A stretch of DNA of 64,000 nucleotides from an uncultured Ruminococcus sp. (GTDB taxonomy: Bacteria; Bacillota; Clostridia; Oscillospirales; Ruminococcaceae), in NCBI GenBank assembly GCA_902788785.1, contig CADALT010000007.1, forward strand, positions 26,027 to 90,026, read 5' to 3'. The position numbers and the translations under genes are program-made. Below the pieces are notes generated by a model. It was given only the letters and a program-made list of their open reading frames with translations. It was not told the DNA's origin and made no database searches. Below, in pieces: positions 41,365 to 49,766 of the stretch. Each line of letters begins with the position of its first letter. Within the stretch, counting starts at the first letter, position 1.

Positions 41365-42936
41365 ATGAACAATGAAGAAGCATTGGTGTACGAGGAAAAC
41401 GACGTCATTGATCTGAGGGACTTGTTTGCATTCCTGTTAAGTAAGATCTGGATAATAATACTGGTATCTATACTTGCAGGGGCGATAGGGTTTGCATATT
41501 CAAGCCTGGTGATGCCGTTGAAATTTGAGTCATATACAACGATGTACGTTAAAAACGTAAATCAGAACAGAGTAGCAAGAGATGAAAACCTGAACCTTAA
41601 CGATATAAACGCATCGAAATCTCTGGTAAATACCTATATAGCGGTGCTTAACAGCAACGCTGTTATGGATGAGATAGGCGAAGAACTGCTGAAGCTTTAC
41701 AAAGAGGAAGATCTGGCTTATGTGTTCCCGATAAAGGACGGCAAGGTCAGCACTTCTGCACTTAAAAAGTCTTTTGCGATGTCGGCTGTAAACGATACCG
41801 AGGTCATGAAGATCTCGTGTACCACCCTCAATCCCGAGGTCTCAGCTTATATGTGCAACATCATGGCTGATATAGCACCCGGATTTCTTATCCGAATTGT
41901 CGGCGCAGGTTCGGTCGAGGTGATAGATGTTGCCAAGGCGAACAATGATCCTGTATCGCCCGATATCAAGAAGAACACAGCTATCGCTCTGGCGGCAGGT
42001 TTTGTACTGGCGTGCGGCGTACTGTTTTTGATGTTCATGCTCGATAATACCGTCAAGGATTCCGATGTTATCGCCAAGAAGTATAACAAGGCATTCCTCG
42101 GTGAGGTACAGAATGTCGGCGATGAAAAGAAGAAGAAAAGAAAGGGTTCGCACAATTCAGCAAGAACCCTGCTTACGGATTCTTCCGTACCCTTTGGTGT
42201 TGTGGAGAGCTACAAGTCCATAAGATCAAATGTACTGTTCACATTGAGCACCTCGGACAACAATGTTATCGCCGTATCAAGCCCTAATCCCGGTGAGGGT
42301 AAATCTACCACAGCGGCAAACCTGGCTGTCGCATTTGCCCAGACAGGCGCAAAGGTACTGCTGATAGATGCGGATATGAGAAAACCTGTTCAGCATAAGA
42401 CCTTTGATGTCAAGAACAAAGATGGTCTTTCCACACTGATAATCAAGCGCAGCGAGGCTGCTGACTCCATAAAGAAGAATGTTGTAAAGGGTCTGGACGT
42501 GCTCCCTGCAGGTCCGATACCTCCCAACCCGTCGGAGCTGCTGGCATCAGAAAAGTTCGCTTCCATTATAGAGGATCTTTCCAAGCAGTATGATTACGTG
42601 GTCATGGATACACCGCCTATAAACGTAGTAAGTGATGCTATGGTCATCAAGGACTGCATCGGCGGCATACTCATGGTACTCAAGTACGCTGTGACCACCG
42701 AGGAAGAAGTCGCAGACTGCATGAAGCAGATCGAGATAGCAGGTGCGAACGTACTCGGATTTGTGCTCAACGATATCACCGCACATTACGGCAAGTCCTA
42801 TTACAACTACAAGTACAAGTATAAGAAGTACGGCTATTACGGCGCTTACGGTTACTACGGCAATTCAGATAAAAAAGACAAAGATGACAGCGACGACGAG
42901 AATATGACAAATATCTCATCGGCTCTCACAAATTAG
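41365..42936 (+). CDS. Polysaccharide co-polymerase fused to tyrosine autokinase (BY-kinase)
   Basis: The protein has 523 residues. The N-terminal Wzz domain is framed by two membrane helices (about 28-50 and 206-228). A cytoplasmic BY-kinase follows: Walker A PNPGEGKST with K313, Walker A' LLIDADMRKP (about 333-342) and Walker B YVVMDTPPINVVSD. The C-terminus has a Tyr cluster (about 475-502, YYNYKYKYKKYGYYGAYGYY), the autophosphorylation tail. In most Firmicutes these are two proteins (CpsC and CpsD); here they are fused, as in proteobacterial Wzc. It controls chain length and export of exopolysaccharide. Confidence 0.93.
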   Translation: MNNEEALVYEENDVIDLRDLFAFLLSKIWIIILVSILAGAIGFAYSSLVMPLKFESYTTMYVKNVNQNRVARDENLNLNDINASKSLVNTYIAVLNSNAVMDEIGEELLKLYKEEDLAYVFPIKDGKVSTSALKKSFAMSAVNDTEVMKISCTTLNPEVSAYMCNIMADIAPGFLIRIVGAGSVEVIDVAKANNDPVSPDIKKNTAIALAAGFVLACGVLFLMFMLDNTVKDSDVIAKKYNKAFLGEVQNVGDEKKKKRKGSHNSARTLLTDSSVPFGVVESYKSIRSNVLFTLSTSDNNVIAVSSPNPGEGKSTTAANLAVAFAQTGAKVLLIDADMRKPVQHKTFDVKNKDGLSTLIIKRSEAADSIKKNVVKGLDVLPAGPIPPNPSELLASEKFASIIEDLSKQYDYVVMDTPPINVVSDAMVIKDCIGGILMVLKYAVTTEEEVADCMKQIEIAGANVLGFVLNDITAHYGKSYYNYKYKYKKYGYYGAYGYYGNSDKKDKDDSDDENMTNISSALTN

Positions 42937-43010
42937 ACAGATATAAGATAGGAACAATAAAACGAACAGGAGGGAAAAACCTAATATACTAGTGAAAAGG
43001 ATGTGATCAA

Positions 43011-43682
43011 ATGAGCGTGATGTACAAGGATGCAGATGTCGCTATACAAGAATCTGCACCCATGATCGAAAAAACAACTACTAATGAGAAGACCGGATAC
43101 AGGGTCGCTAAAAGAACAATGGATATATTTTGTTCCTCCATTGCGCTCATTGTGCTCCTGCCGCTGCTCATTATATCGTGCATCGCAATAGTGGCTTATG
43201 ATTTCGGAAGTCCGTTTTATCTTCAGGATCGTGTAGGTAAGGACGGAAAGAAGTTCAAGATCTTCAAGCTGCGCACGATGCGCAAAAATGCTCACCAGCT
43301 TCGGGAAATGTTGAAGGACATGAATGAATCCGAAGGTGCAACATTCAAAGTCAAGAAAGATCCCCGTATTACTAAGCCGGGTGAGTTCCTCAGAAAGACT
43401 TCTATTGACGAGCTGCCACAGCTGATAAATATAATCAAGGGCGATATGTCCATTATCGGTCCTCGTCCGTTCATCCCCGAAGAACAGGCTGAACTGCCCG
43501 ATGACAGATTATGTGTAAAGCCCGGATTATCCTGCTACTGGCAGATAAGCGGAAAGAACAGCCTCTCTAAGGAACAGCAGATAGAGCTTGACAGAAAGTA
43601 CATAAGAGAATGTTCTATCACGACCGATATCAAGATAACGGCGAAGACCGCCGCAATGGTCCTGAAAGGCTGCAATTGGTAA
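43011..43682 (+). CDS. Undecaprenyl-phosphate sugar-1-phosphate transferase
   Basis: The protein has 223 residues. A membrane helix at about 41-63 is followed by the bacterial sugar transferase domain: FKIFKLRTMRKNA, TSIDELPQLINIIKGDMSII and GPRPF, ending at SCYWQISGKN. It starts exopolysaccharide synthesis by moving a sugar phosphate onto the lipid carrier (the WcaJ/PglC type). AAGGATG precedes the ATG. It lies 74 bp after the BY-kinase, but no further glycosyltransferase, flippase or polymerase follows. A terminator comes directly after. Confidence 0.92.
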   Translation: MSVMYKDADVAIQESAPMIEKTTTNEKTGYRVAKRTMDIFCSSIALIVLLPLLIISCIAIVAYDFGSPFYLQDRVGKDGKKFKIFKLRTMRKNAHQLREMLKDMNESEGATFKVKKDPRITKPGEFLRKTSIDELPQLINIIKGDMSIIGPRPFIPEEQAELPDDRLCVKPGLSCYWQISGKNSLSKEQQIELDRKYIRECSITTDIKITAKTAAMVLKGCNW

Positions 43683-43702
43683 GCATTTTTGAGCAAAATA
43701 TA

Positions 43703-43741
43703 ACAGCAGTTCCGCATTGTTTCGGAACTGCTGTTTTTATT
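43703..43741. terminator. Bidirectional terminator
   Basis: AGCAGTTCCG pairs with CGGAACTGCT around CATTGTTT, then GTTTTTAT on the plus strand and a T-rich tract on the minus strand. Confidence 0.88.
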
Positions 43742-43749
43742 ATATATTT

Positions 43750-45189
43750 TTACTGCTGATCGCCGAACTTGTAGACAGCAAGCCTGTTCATGAATTTGCC
43801 TGCCAGCAGTGAGCCTATCTTGCCTGCCACAGAGTATTTCTTTATCTCTGCAAAGAAGCTGGTCTCATTTATCAGTTTCCAGCCGTCGCAGTAACTCTCC
43901 AGTTCCCTGCCGTCCTTCACACCGAAGGTAAATCTTGCATTGGTGTTTTTCACGGTGTCATGCATTTTCTCGTTGCCCGTGGCGATGGGGCTCATAAGTT
44001 CCGCAAGCATAAAACCTCTCGGAAAATATGCGTGGATATGCTCCATAAGCGCTTTTACCTTATCTTCGGTGAAATACATCAGCAGACCCTCGGCAATGAT
44101 AATCGTCACTTTATCATTGGGTATGCCGTTCGTCCAGCTGTTTTCAAAAAGATCGCCCGCAATTAGCGTCTGACGCTCGTGGGGCTCGAAGACCTTGCGG
44201 CGCACCTCGATGGAATCCGCATGATCCACATGATACCAGTGGGCTTTTCCGTTATCCACACGGCTGAAACGGTCATCAAATCCGCAGCCTATATTCACGA
44301 CTATCGCATCAGGGTGCTTTTCAAGCAGTTTGCTTACCGTGCGGTCGATCATGATGGTCCTAGCCACAACACCCTCGTGGGAAGCGAATTTGTCGTACTT
44401 ATCCGTATCTATGCCCAGTGCGCTGATGATCTCCACAGCCTTTGCATCGTATATCCTGGGCGATTTGCGGCGGCTCTCATTCGCCTTTATCGCCAGGGGG
44501 ATAAGCGCAGTTTCCTGCACATCGCCAAGGGATATCACGCTTTGCTCCTTAGGTTTTCTTGCCACGCAATGCATACGGCAGAAGTCCCTCTTTTCAAAGA
44601 GTTCCATATTGAGACCTGCGTTTTTGCAAAGCGCCTTGACCTCTGCTTTGCCGTAAACGTGTACATCTCCGTGACCTGTGAGATTTACGAGCGGCAGCTC
44701 CACATTATTGCACAGCCATCTGACAGCCGACGTTTTCATAGTCATATCACGCAGCACCAGCCTGCCGCCCGGACGAAGCACACGGTAAACGCTGTTGAAG
44801 AAATCCTGCACATTCGGATAATGGTGGAAACTCTGACAGCAGATGACCACGTCAAACGAGTTTTCCTCGAATGGAAGGTTTTCGCAGTCCCCCACTACCA
44901 GCTCAACGTTCTTCATATTTTTCGCCTTTGCCACTTCTATCATTTTCGGCGTAAGGTCGATGCCCGTATAATGCTTTTCGGGATACTTTTCATTCAAAAG
45001 CGTCAGCATAGGCGCAGTACCGCAGCCGCAGTCCAGCAGGTCGTCAAACGGCTCTTTTTCCAGTTCAGCCAGCACATCGGGATAATCCTTTTTGCACATA
45101 TTATAGACACCTGCGTGGTCGGTCTCATAGATCTCGGCTGCTTTGGTAAATTCACTCATCGTCAGCTCTTTATACTTTTTATCAGTCAT
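43750..45189 (-). CDS. Fusion of two SAM-dependent methyltransferases
   Basis: The protein has 479 residues from the ATG at 45189 (AAGGAGAAG upstream). Residues 1-225 are a class I methyltransferase of the UbiE/Methyltransf_11 type: LLDCGCGTAP (51-60), VVICCQSFHHYPN and VLRPGGRLVLRDM. Residues 230-479 are a second one, of the leucine carboxyl methyltransferase/TcmP type: KSPRIYDAKA, VVNIGCGFDDRFSRVD and IIIAEGLLMYF. The two are usually separate proteins. Substrates are unknown, and TcmP-like enzymes occur in secondary metabolism. The promoter carries an inverted repeat close to that of the ECF/ABC operon. Confidence 0.88.
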   Translation of the reverse strand: MTDKKYKELTMSEFTKAAEIYETDHAGVYNMCKKDYPDVLAELEKEPFDDLLDCGCGTAPMLTLLNEKYPEKHYTGIDLTPKMIEVAKAKNMKNVELVVGDCENLPFEENSFDVVICCQSFHHYPNVQDFFNSVYRVLRPGGRLVLRDMTMKTSAVRWLCNNVELPLVNLTGHGDVHVYGKAEVKALCKNAGLNMELFEKRDFCRMHCVARKPKEQSVISLGDVQETALIPLAIKANESRRKSPRIYDAKAVEIISALGIDTDKYDKFASHEGVVARTIMIDRTVSKLLEKHPDAIVVNIGCGFDDRFSRVDNGKAHWYHVDHADSIEVRRKVFEPHERQTLIAGDLFENSWTNGIPNDKVTIIIAEGLLMYFTEDKVKALMEHIHAYFPRGFMLAELMSPIATGNEKMHDTVKNTNARFTFGVKDGRELESYCDGWKLINETSFFAEIKKYSVAGKIGSLLAGKFMNRLAVYKFGDQQ

Positions 45190-45280
45190 CACTCTTCTCC
45201 TTTTCAATAAATGCCTGTTGCTGTAAACCTGCTGCCCCCTGAACTTTGCTTGCAATATATCTATCTTTTATATATCTTTC

Positions 45281-45298
45281 GATTAGTTCCCACTAACT
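45281..45298 (-). promoter_or_regulatory. Inverted repeat overlapping the methyltransferase start site
   Basis: On the minus strand AGTTAG-TGGGAA-CTAATC starts two bases after the -10, covering the likely transcription start. Such a position suits repression. It matches the AGTTAG-N6-CTAACT repeat at 18468. Confidence 0.5.
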
Positions 45299-45300
45299 CG

Positions 45301-45329
45301 ATTATAACAAAATCTCTCTCATATGTCAA
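45301..45329 (-). promoter_or_regulatory. Promoter of the methyltransferase fusion gene
   Basis: On the minus strand TTGACA (45324-45329), 17 bp, TATAAT (45301-45306), full consensus. Confidence 0.85.
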
Positions 45330-45408
45330 GTTTATCTCGAAAATACGTTATTTGCTTATTATTTATAAATTCTTATGCATAACGAATGCAGAGCTGACAA
45401 AGATAAGG

Positions 45409-45437
45409 CTGTATGACCGCCAAGGTCACACAGCCCC
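45409..45437 (-). terminator. Terminator of the DUF4405/flavodoxin operon
   Basis: On the minus strand GGCTGTGTGACC pairs with GGTCATACAGCC around TTGGC, followed by TTATCTTTG. Confidence 0.7.
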
Positions 45438-45460
45438 TCTCTATTTATCATGCTGCCGCA

Positions 45461-46000
45461 TCAAAGCGCAATAGATCTGCCTAACTTGTATGCCTGTTCG
45501 GGATATTTGCTTGACCGTGTCATAGACGGGCTTCCGCAACCATATCCCAGCACCATGCCCATATCCTCAAAATTGATATAGCGCACCAGCGTTTTATAGT
45601 GGGCTTCCAGCGCTTCAAATGTCCAGTCATCAGCATTCCACGCAACGGTCAGCAGTGCCGCTTTCAGGTGCCTGCGGTTCAGACTGCTGTTGTAGGCGCA
45701 GAAACGATCAACCACTGTTTTAAGCTGTGCGCTCATACCGTAGTAATAAAGGGGCGTTGCAAACACCACCATATCGCAGCTAAGCAGCGCTTTGCGGATA
45801 TGTTCGTTATCATCATGCTGAACACAGTCGCCCTCGTAACCGCAGGCGATACAGCCTGTGCAGGGGCGGATATCTGCATGACAGACATCTATCACTTCGA
45901 CATTGTTTCCGTTTTCCTCTGCACCTTTTTTGAAGTTTTCAACAAGAATGCTCGTCGAGCCCTTTCGGTTGGGACTTCCCATAAGTATCACTATTTTCAT
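45461..46000 (-). CDS. Flavodoxin-family NAD(P)H-dependent FMN oxidoreductase
   Basis: The protein has 179 residues from the ATG at 46000 (GAGGTG upstream). The FMN phosphate loop is GSPNRKGSTSIL (about 8-19). A cysteine motif, CTGCIACGYEGDCVQ, is typical of the iron-sulfur flavoprotein-like branch. FATPLYYYGMSAQLK and VDRF match the flavodoxin_2/FMN_red fold. It probably reduces quinones, disulfides or metals; the substrate is unknown. It lies downstream of the DUF4405 membrane protein gene and shares its regulated promoter. Confidence 0.9.
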   Translation of the reverse strand: MKIVILMGSPNRKGSTSILVENFKKGAEENGNNVEVIDVCHADIRPCTGCIACGYEGDCVQHDDNEHIRKALLSCDMVVFATPLYYYGMSAQLKTVVDRFCAYNSSLNRRHLKAALLTVAWNADDWTFEALEAHYKTLVRYINFEDMGMVLGYGCGSPSMTRSSKYPEQAYKLGRSIAL

Positions 46001-46046
46001 ATTGCACCTCACTGTTCTTCAATACCGTTTTCTTTGAGCCATTGAG

Positions 46047-46769
46047 TCATATCGTCATCACAACACCGATGATGACCGCTGCGCCGAGCCATATCAGCGG
46101 TTTCGGGGAATATTTCTTATCCTTACCCTTTTGAGTGACCTCCGACAGCACATACCCCACCAGAACAAAGAACATCAGCATTGCGAGATTTTGCAGTATT
46201 ACAAGCCACTTTGCTGTCTGATAGTCAAGAAATGCAAAATGCGTCCTGAATGTGATATGCTCCACGATACCGCTTTTCAGCGATAACCAAAGTCCCACGC
46301 CCGAAACCCCTGTCAGTATCACCTTGAAAACGAGTTTTCCCTTTTCGGGCATTTTTGATATCATAGCTTTCATGTGCAGTCCTATGTGGATACCCATAAG
46401 TATAAATGACCAGTAAGACATCGCAAGGTGCAGTTTTCTTGCTGTCATCACGCCTATAAAGCCATACATAAAGGGTACTGCGTGACCGCTCATAGCCATT
46501 CCGCTCAGTGCGGTCATGACTATCGCCGCAAGCAGCAAAGTGTTCACTGCTGTCATGGCAATGCGGTAAGGCGAATACTTGCCCTTGAACACCGCCTTAT
46601 ACCATTTGCAGTTTAGGATATGGTGCAGTATCAGCGTTACTGTCATACCGATACCCAGCCATTCGTGCAGTACATCGCCTGTCACCTGAAATGCCATCAA
46701 AAACAGCAAAAGGACTGTCAGCACCACATCGACTATCCTTTTGATGATGTTAGTTGTCTTAGCCTGCAT
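46047..46769 (-). CDS. DUF4405 multi-helix membrane protein, cytochrome b561-like
   Basis: The protein has 240 residues with about five or six membrane helices. Histidines lie within or near helices (VLHEWLGIGMTVTLILHHILN; MTARKLHLAMSYWSFILMG; GIHIGLHMKAM), suggesting heme binding and electron transfer across the membrane. It is followed by a flavodoxin-type gene, so the pair may form a reductase. A 13-codon stretch in the next frame (MTQWLKENGIEEQ, ending at 46012) follows the stop and could be a lost C-terminal tail after a frameshift. The operon is behind duplicated operators. Confidence 0.85.
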   Translation of the reverse strand: MQAKTTNIIKRIVDVVLTVLLLFLMAFQVTGDVLHEWLGIGMTVTLILHHILNCKWYKAVFKGKYSPYRIAMTAVNTLLLAAIVMTALSGMAMSGHAVPFMYGFIGVMTARKLHLAMSYWSFILMGIHIGLHMKAMISKMPEKGKLVFKVILTGVSGVGLWLSLKSGIVEHITFRTHFAFLDYQTAKWLVILQNLAMLMFFVLVGYVLSEVTQKGKDKKYSPKPLIWLGAAVIIGVVMTI

Positions 46770-46823
46770 AACTCTCCCGCCCTTTCCGAGCCATTCTATA
46801 CATTATCGAGAACGCCGAAAGAT

Positions 46824-46840
46824 TTCTGACACTGTGTCAA
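46824..46840 (-). promoter_or_regulatory. Operator copy 2 (TGACACTGTGTCA), downstream of the start site
   Basis: TTCTGACACTGTGTCAA contains the perfect palindrome TGACACTGTGTCA. It lies downstream of the -10 at 46848, so a bound repressor would block transcription. Confidence 0.7.
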
Positions 46841-46847
46841 TACAGAT

Positions 46848-46876
46848 ATTATATCATCATTCTGACACTGCGTCAA
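46848..46876 (-). promoter_or_regulatory. Promoter of the DUF4405/flavodoxin operon
   Basis: On the minus strand TTGACG (46871-46876), 17 bp, TATAAT (46848-46853). Confidence 0.8.
46860..46876 (-). promoter_or_regulatory. Operator copy 1 (TGACACTGCGTCA), over the -35
   Basis: TTCTGACACTGCGTCAA repeats copy 2 with one change and covers the -35 and upstream spacer. Two copies 36 bp apart flank the -10. This is typical of TetR- or MarR-type repressors. No such gene is adjacent. Confidence 0.7.
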
Positions 46877-46972
46877 TATAATTGGAGCAAATATTGAAAA
46901 ATCGTTATATCGAACAAAAATGAAACCGCAAATTTATAAATAACAACCATGCACCATCTTATATCAAACGAC

Positions 46973-47014
46973 AAAAGGGCAGTGCCTTCCGTTCACGGAG
47001 GACATCGCCCTTTT
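46973..47014 (-). terminator. Terminator of the GH127 gene
   Basis: AAAAGGGC (46973-46980) pairs with GCCCTTTT (47007-47014), with an inner CCTTCCG/CGGAGG stem. The sequence TATATCAAACGACA just beyond it resembles the end of the palindromic element family. Confidence 0.75.
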
Positions 47015-47023
47015 ATTATGCTG

Positions 47024-48826
47024 TCAGTCCTTTCTTGTGAAATATATGGTGTACTGCTCATCGGTTATGTCATACAGCGGCTTGAACTCTATATTCACAG
47101 GCTGGTTTTTAGTTACATAATTGTTCTGCTTCCACACAAAAGTCCCATAGGTGTGCTCTGTACGCACCGAGAAAATATCTTCGGGAGTTTTGCCTATGAG
47201 TCCGCTGTCACGGTCGGTTAGTCCTGCAAGGACGATGGGGCCGTCCACCGCTGCGGCAAGTTCTGTGCAGTCAGGCAGATGCTCAAAGCGTATCTTTGAG
47301 GCAAACATCACCATGATCTTGTTATTTTCCCATTCACGACTAAGCTCGATGCAGCCGTCTTTCACATCATACTCGGTCTTTTCGCCATCAATGCTGAGCA
47401 CACAGCCCTGCGCCCACTCGGGCATACGCAGTCTCAGGGTAAACTCGGTCTTGTTTTCGCACTCCACCTCGATGCTGAATGACCACCTGGATTTCTCTCC
47501 GCCGCCCTCGTCATCAAAGAACACCTGATTATTGTAGTTCTTCATTTCTGTTTTCTGCCTGAGCTTAACTCGTTCACCGTTCATCACGAATTCGGCTTCC
47601 GATGGTATGTACTGCATCACACTGATAGTGTTATCGCCTGTATAATATATCAGCTCGGGGTATATGGTCTGTGCCTGCACCATAGTACCGTGGCAGCACC
47701 AGAAATCACGGGTCTTGCTGCCCCACTTTTTTCTTCCGCCTGCCCTCATCGGCAAAAAGTATGCAGGCATACCGGTTTCACTGTTCTGCTGTGCCAGAAA
47801 ACCATTATACAGCGCCCTTTCAATGTGATCCGCATATCTCTTGTCCCCTGTCATCCTGAGAAGATAGTCTGCGGTAACTACCATATTGTATACCGTACAG
47901 AATTCCTGATCGCTGTCGCTCATATAGGTGCCCTGCATTTTCTTCGGTATCCAGAATTCCCCTGCATTGGAGCTTCCCGTAGCGAACATACCTCTGTCCG
48001 TCACGGCGTGCTGCCAGAACTTGTCAACCACTTCTTTCCAGTAGTCCTCGCCTGTCAGCTCATACATCCTTGCAGCCCCGTGCGAAAGCGGAATGCTCGC
48101 ATTCGCATGATCGTCCGACAGTGCATCATCCTCGTTCATCAGCCTGCGGAACAGCGCATTGTCCTTGTAAAGCTCGATAAGCTCCAGGTACTTCTCATCA
48201 TCAGTGAGCGAGTACAGATCGACCCACGCCCCCAGCATACCTGCCTGCTCGCCCTTGTATACTGCAAACGGGTTGACGGTTTTCATTCGTTCAGCCCACT
48301 TTATGTACCAATCCGACAGCCTGTCTGCTATGCCGATAGCTTTTTCGTTATCAGCATATTTATATGCGTCTATTAGTCCCATGAAAAGCTTGTGCATCGT
48401 ATACTGCGGCGACCAGATATATTCGTCCCCTGCCATTATATCAAAATACTTCTCGGGTATAGCTCCGACCCATTCGCCGCCGTTCTTTTTCTGACATCTT
48501 TCAAGCTCTGAAACTATCCAGTCAAGCTTCTCTTTTAGCACCACATCACAGTCATATGCATAAAGCTTTGCCGCTGCGGACAGCCAGTGCCCCAGAAAAT
48601 GACCTCTCAGCTGACAGGTCGGTGACTCCCAGCCCCAGTGTATGCCTGCTGCCTCGGGGTCGTAGATTGTCTGCATACCCTTTATCTGTATGCCTGCTTC
48701 AAGGTAATAATTCTGCAAAAGACATTCACTGTCAAGCTCCAGAAGATATTTGCGGTCCAGCTCCATACGCTTTCTGAACAGACCATCGCCCAGTCTCACT
48801 TTTCCTTTTGATGCTTTCTCTAACAT
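47024..48826 (-). CDS. GH127 beta-L-arabinofuranosidase
   Basis: The protein has 600 residues, within the range of the family (DUF1680). The zinc/nucleophile cysteines are present: E308 and C310 in QEFCTVYN, and C377-C378 in FWCCHGT, matching the E338/C340/C417/C418 set of the Bifidobacterium HypBA1 enzyme. The likely acid/base Glu is in NAGEFW (E290). There is no signal peptide, so it acts on imported oligosaccharides in the cytosol. It removes beta-L-arabinofuranose units from plant glycoproteins or arabinan. Preceded by GGAGTGAGAG, it is expressed alone. Confidence 0.93.
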   Translation of the reverse strand: MLEKASKGKVRLGDGLFRKRMELDRKYLLELDSECLLQNYYLEAGIQIKGMQTIYDPEAAGIHWGWESPTCQLRGHFLGHWLSAAAKLYAYDCDVVLKEKLDWIVSELERCQKKNGGEWVGAIPEKYFDIMAGDEYIWSPQYTMHKLFMGLIDAYKYADNEKAIGIADRLSDWYIKWAERMKTVNPFAVYKGEQAGMLGAWVDLYSLTDDEKYLELIELYKDNALFRRLMNEDDALSDDHANASIPLSHGAARMYELTGEDYWKEVVDKFWQHAVTDRGMFATGSSNAGEFWIPKKMQGTYMSDSDQEFCTVYNMVVTADYLLRMTGDKRYADHIERALYNGFLAQQNSETGMPAYFLPMRAGGRKKWGSKTRDFWCCHGTMVQAQTIYPELIYYTGDNTISVMQYIPSEAEFVMNGERVKLRQKTEMKNYNNQVFFDDEGGGEKSRWSFSIEVECENKTEFTLRLRMPEWAQGCVLSIDGEKTEYDVKDGCIELSREWENNKIMVMFASKIRFEHLPDCTELAAAVDGPIVLAGLTDRDSGLIGKTPEDIFSVRTEHTYGTFVWKQNNYVTKNQPVNIEFKPLYDITDEQYTIYFTRKD

Positions 48827-48861
48827 ACTCTCACTCCATTGCTGCGATAAAATATTAACAT

Positions 48862-48890
48862 ATTATACCACACTTACTGCCATATTTCAA
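48862..48890 (-). promoter_or_regulatory. Promoter of the GH127 gene
   Basis: On the minus strand TTGAAA (48885-48890), 17 bp, TATAAT (48862-48867). Confidence 0.75.
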
Positions 48891-48936
48891 TACATATTTT
48901 TACTATGAAAGTTTAGTTTTTTATTATAATAAATTA

Positions 48937-48973
48937 GATCCCGACACTGCCTTTTTAGACGGGTATCGGGATC
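48937..48973 (-). terminator. Hairpin after the CPBP protease operon
   Basis: GATCCCGA pairs with TCGGGATC over a 21-nt loop holding an inner CTGCC/GGGTA-type pairing. The tract that follows is TAATTTATT, so it is moderate as a terminator. Confidence 0.6.
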
Positions 48974-48980
48974 ATTATTA

Positions 48981-49754
48981 TCATGCTGTCAGCAATGAAG
49001 ACATGGGCTGAAATGCTTCGCATTTGCCCCTGCGGTGGAGCATTACCAGTGCGGTCGGCAGGCATACGGCAACTACCGTGATGCCCACATACATTAGCCA
49101 GCTGTTAGCCAGCAGCTGCTTGCCAATGGGCATTGCCAGCATAGTCATTATGTTCGCTGCCATATGGAAAGCTAAGCTGTATACCAGATTTTTCGAGAGC
49201 ATATATATCACGCTTATTACGATACCTGTGACCACAAGGTCAACAAAACGTGCGCTCGTTCTTGGAAAGTGTATACATACCCAGGGCAGGCAGGATATGA
49301 CTATGGCAACCACCTTTTTCATGGTGCTCTTGCCTGCGGCTATGAGGAGTACGGTCATAACGCCAAGACGGAAGATGAGCTCCTCTGCAACAGGTGATAT
49401 GAAAGCAGTTGCTGCCATGCCGTATATTTCTTTGAATGTGGGGATAAATTCGTTATTCTCGAAAGTCTGACGGTTTGAAAGGTACACATCAGCCAGTGAC
49501 CAAGCGATACCTGATATTACAACAAGGGCAAACGTCAGGGGCTGTGGCTTTCTGAAACAGCTGTCTGTATCGACTTTCAGTACCTTCTTGCTAAACAGCA
49601 CACAGAGCAGTCCGCCTATAAGATAAAATACAGGCAAAAAGTAGCTTTCCAGCGACTTGTCTATTAGATCTACTACCGCACAGCCCAACATAGGCAGCAC
49701 ACCTAAAAGTATCATCAACACAGCGTATCCTACGGCACTTTTATAGTTTTTCAT
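48981..49754 (-). CDS. CPBP-family intramembrane metalloprotease (second of pair)
   Basis: The protein has 257 residues with seven or eight membrane helices. The motifs EELIFR (124-129), WVCIHFPR (H162) and AFHMAANI give the catalytic Glu-Glu, Arg and two His of the CPBP/Abi family. Such proteases mature or destroy membrane peptides and are often next to bacteriocin or quorum-sensing genes. It lies 12 bp after the first CPBP gene in an operon whose promoter carries LytTR-type repeats. The substrate peptide is not found in the window. Confidence 0.9.
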   Translation of the reverse strand: MKNYKSAVGYAVLMILLGVLPMLGCAVVDLIDKSLESYFLPVFYLIGGLLCVLFSKKVLKVDTDSCFRKPQPLTFALVVISGIAWSLADVYLSNRQTFENNEFIPTFKEIYGMAATAFISPVAEELIFRLGVMTVLLIAAGKSTMKKVVAIVISCLPWVCIHFPRTSARFVDLVVTGIVISVIYMLSKNLVYSLAFHMAANIMTMLAMPIGKQLLANSWLMYVGITVVAVCLPTALVMLHRRGKCEAFQPMSSLLTA

Positions 49755-49766
49755 AATAACTCTCCT

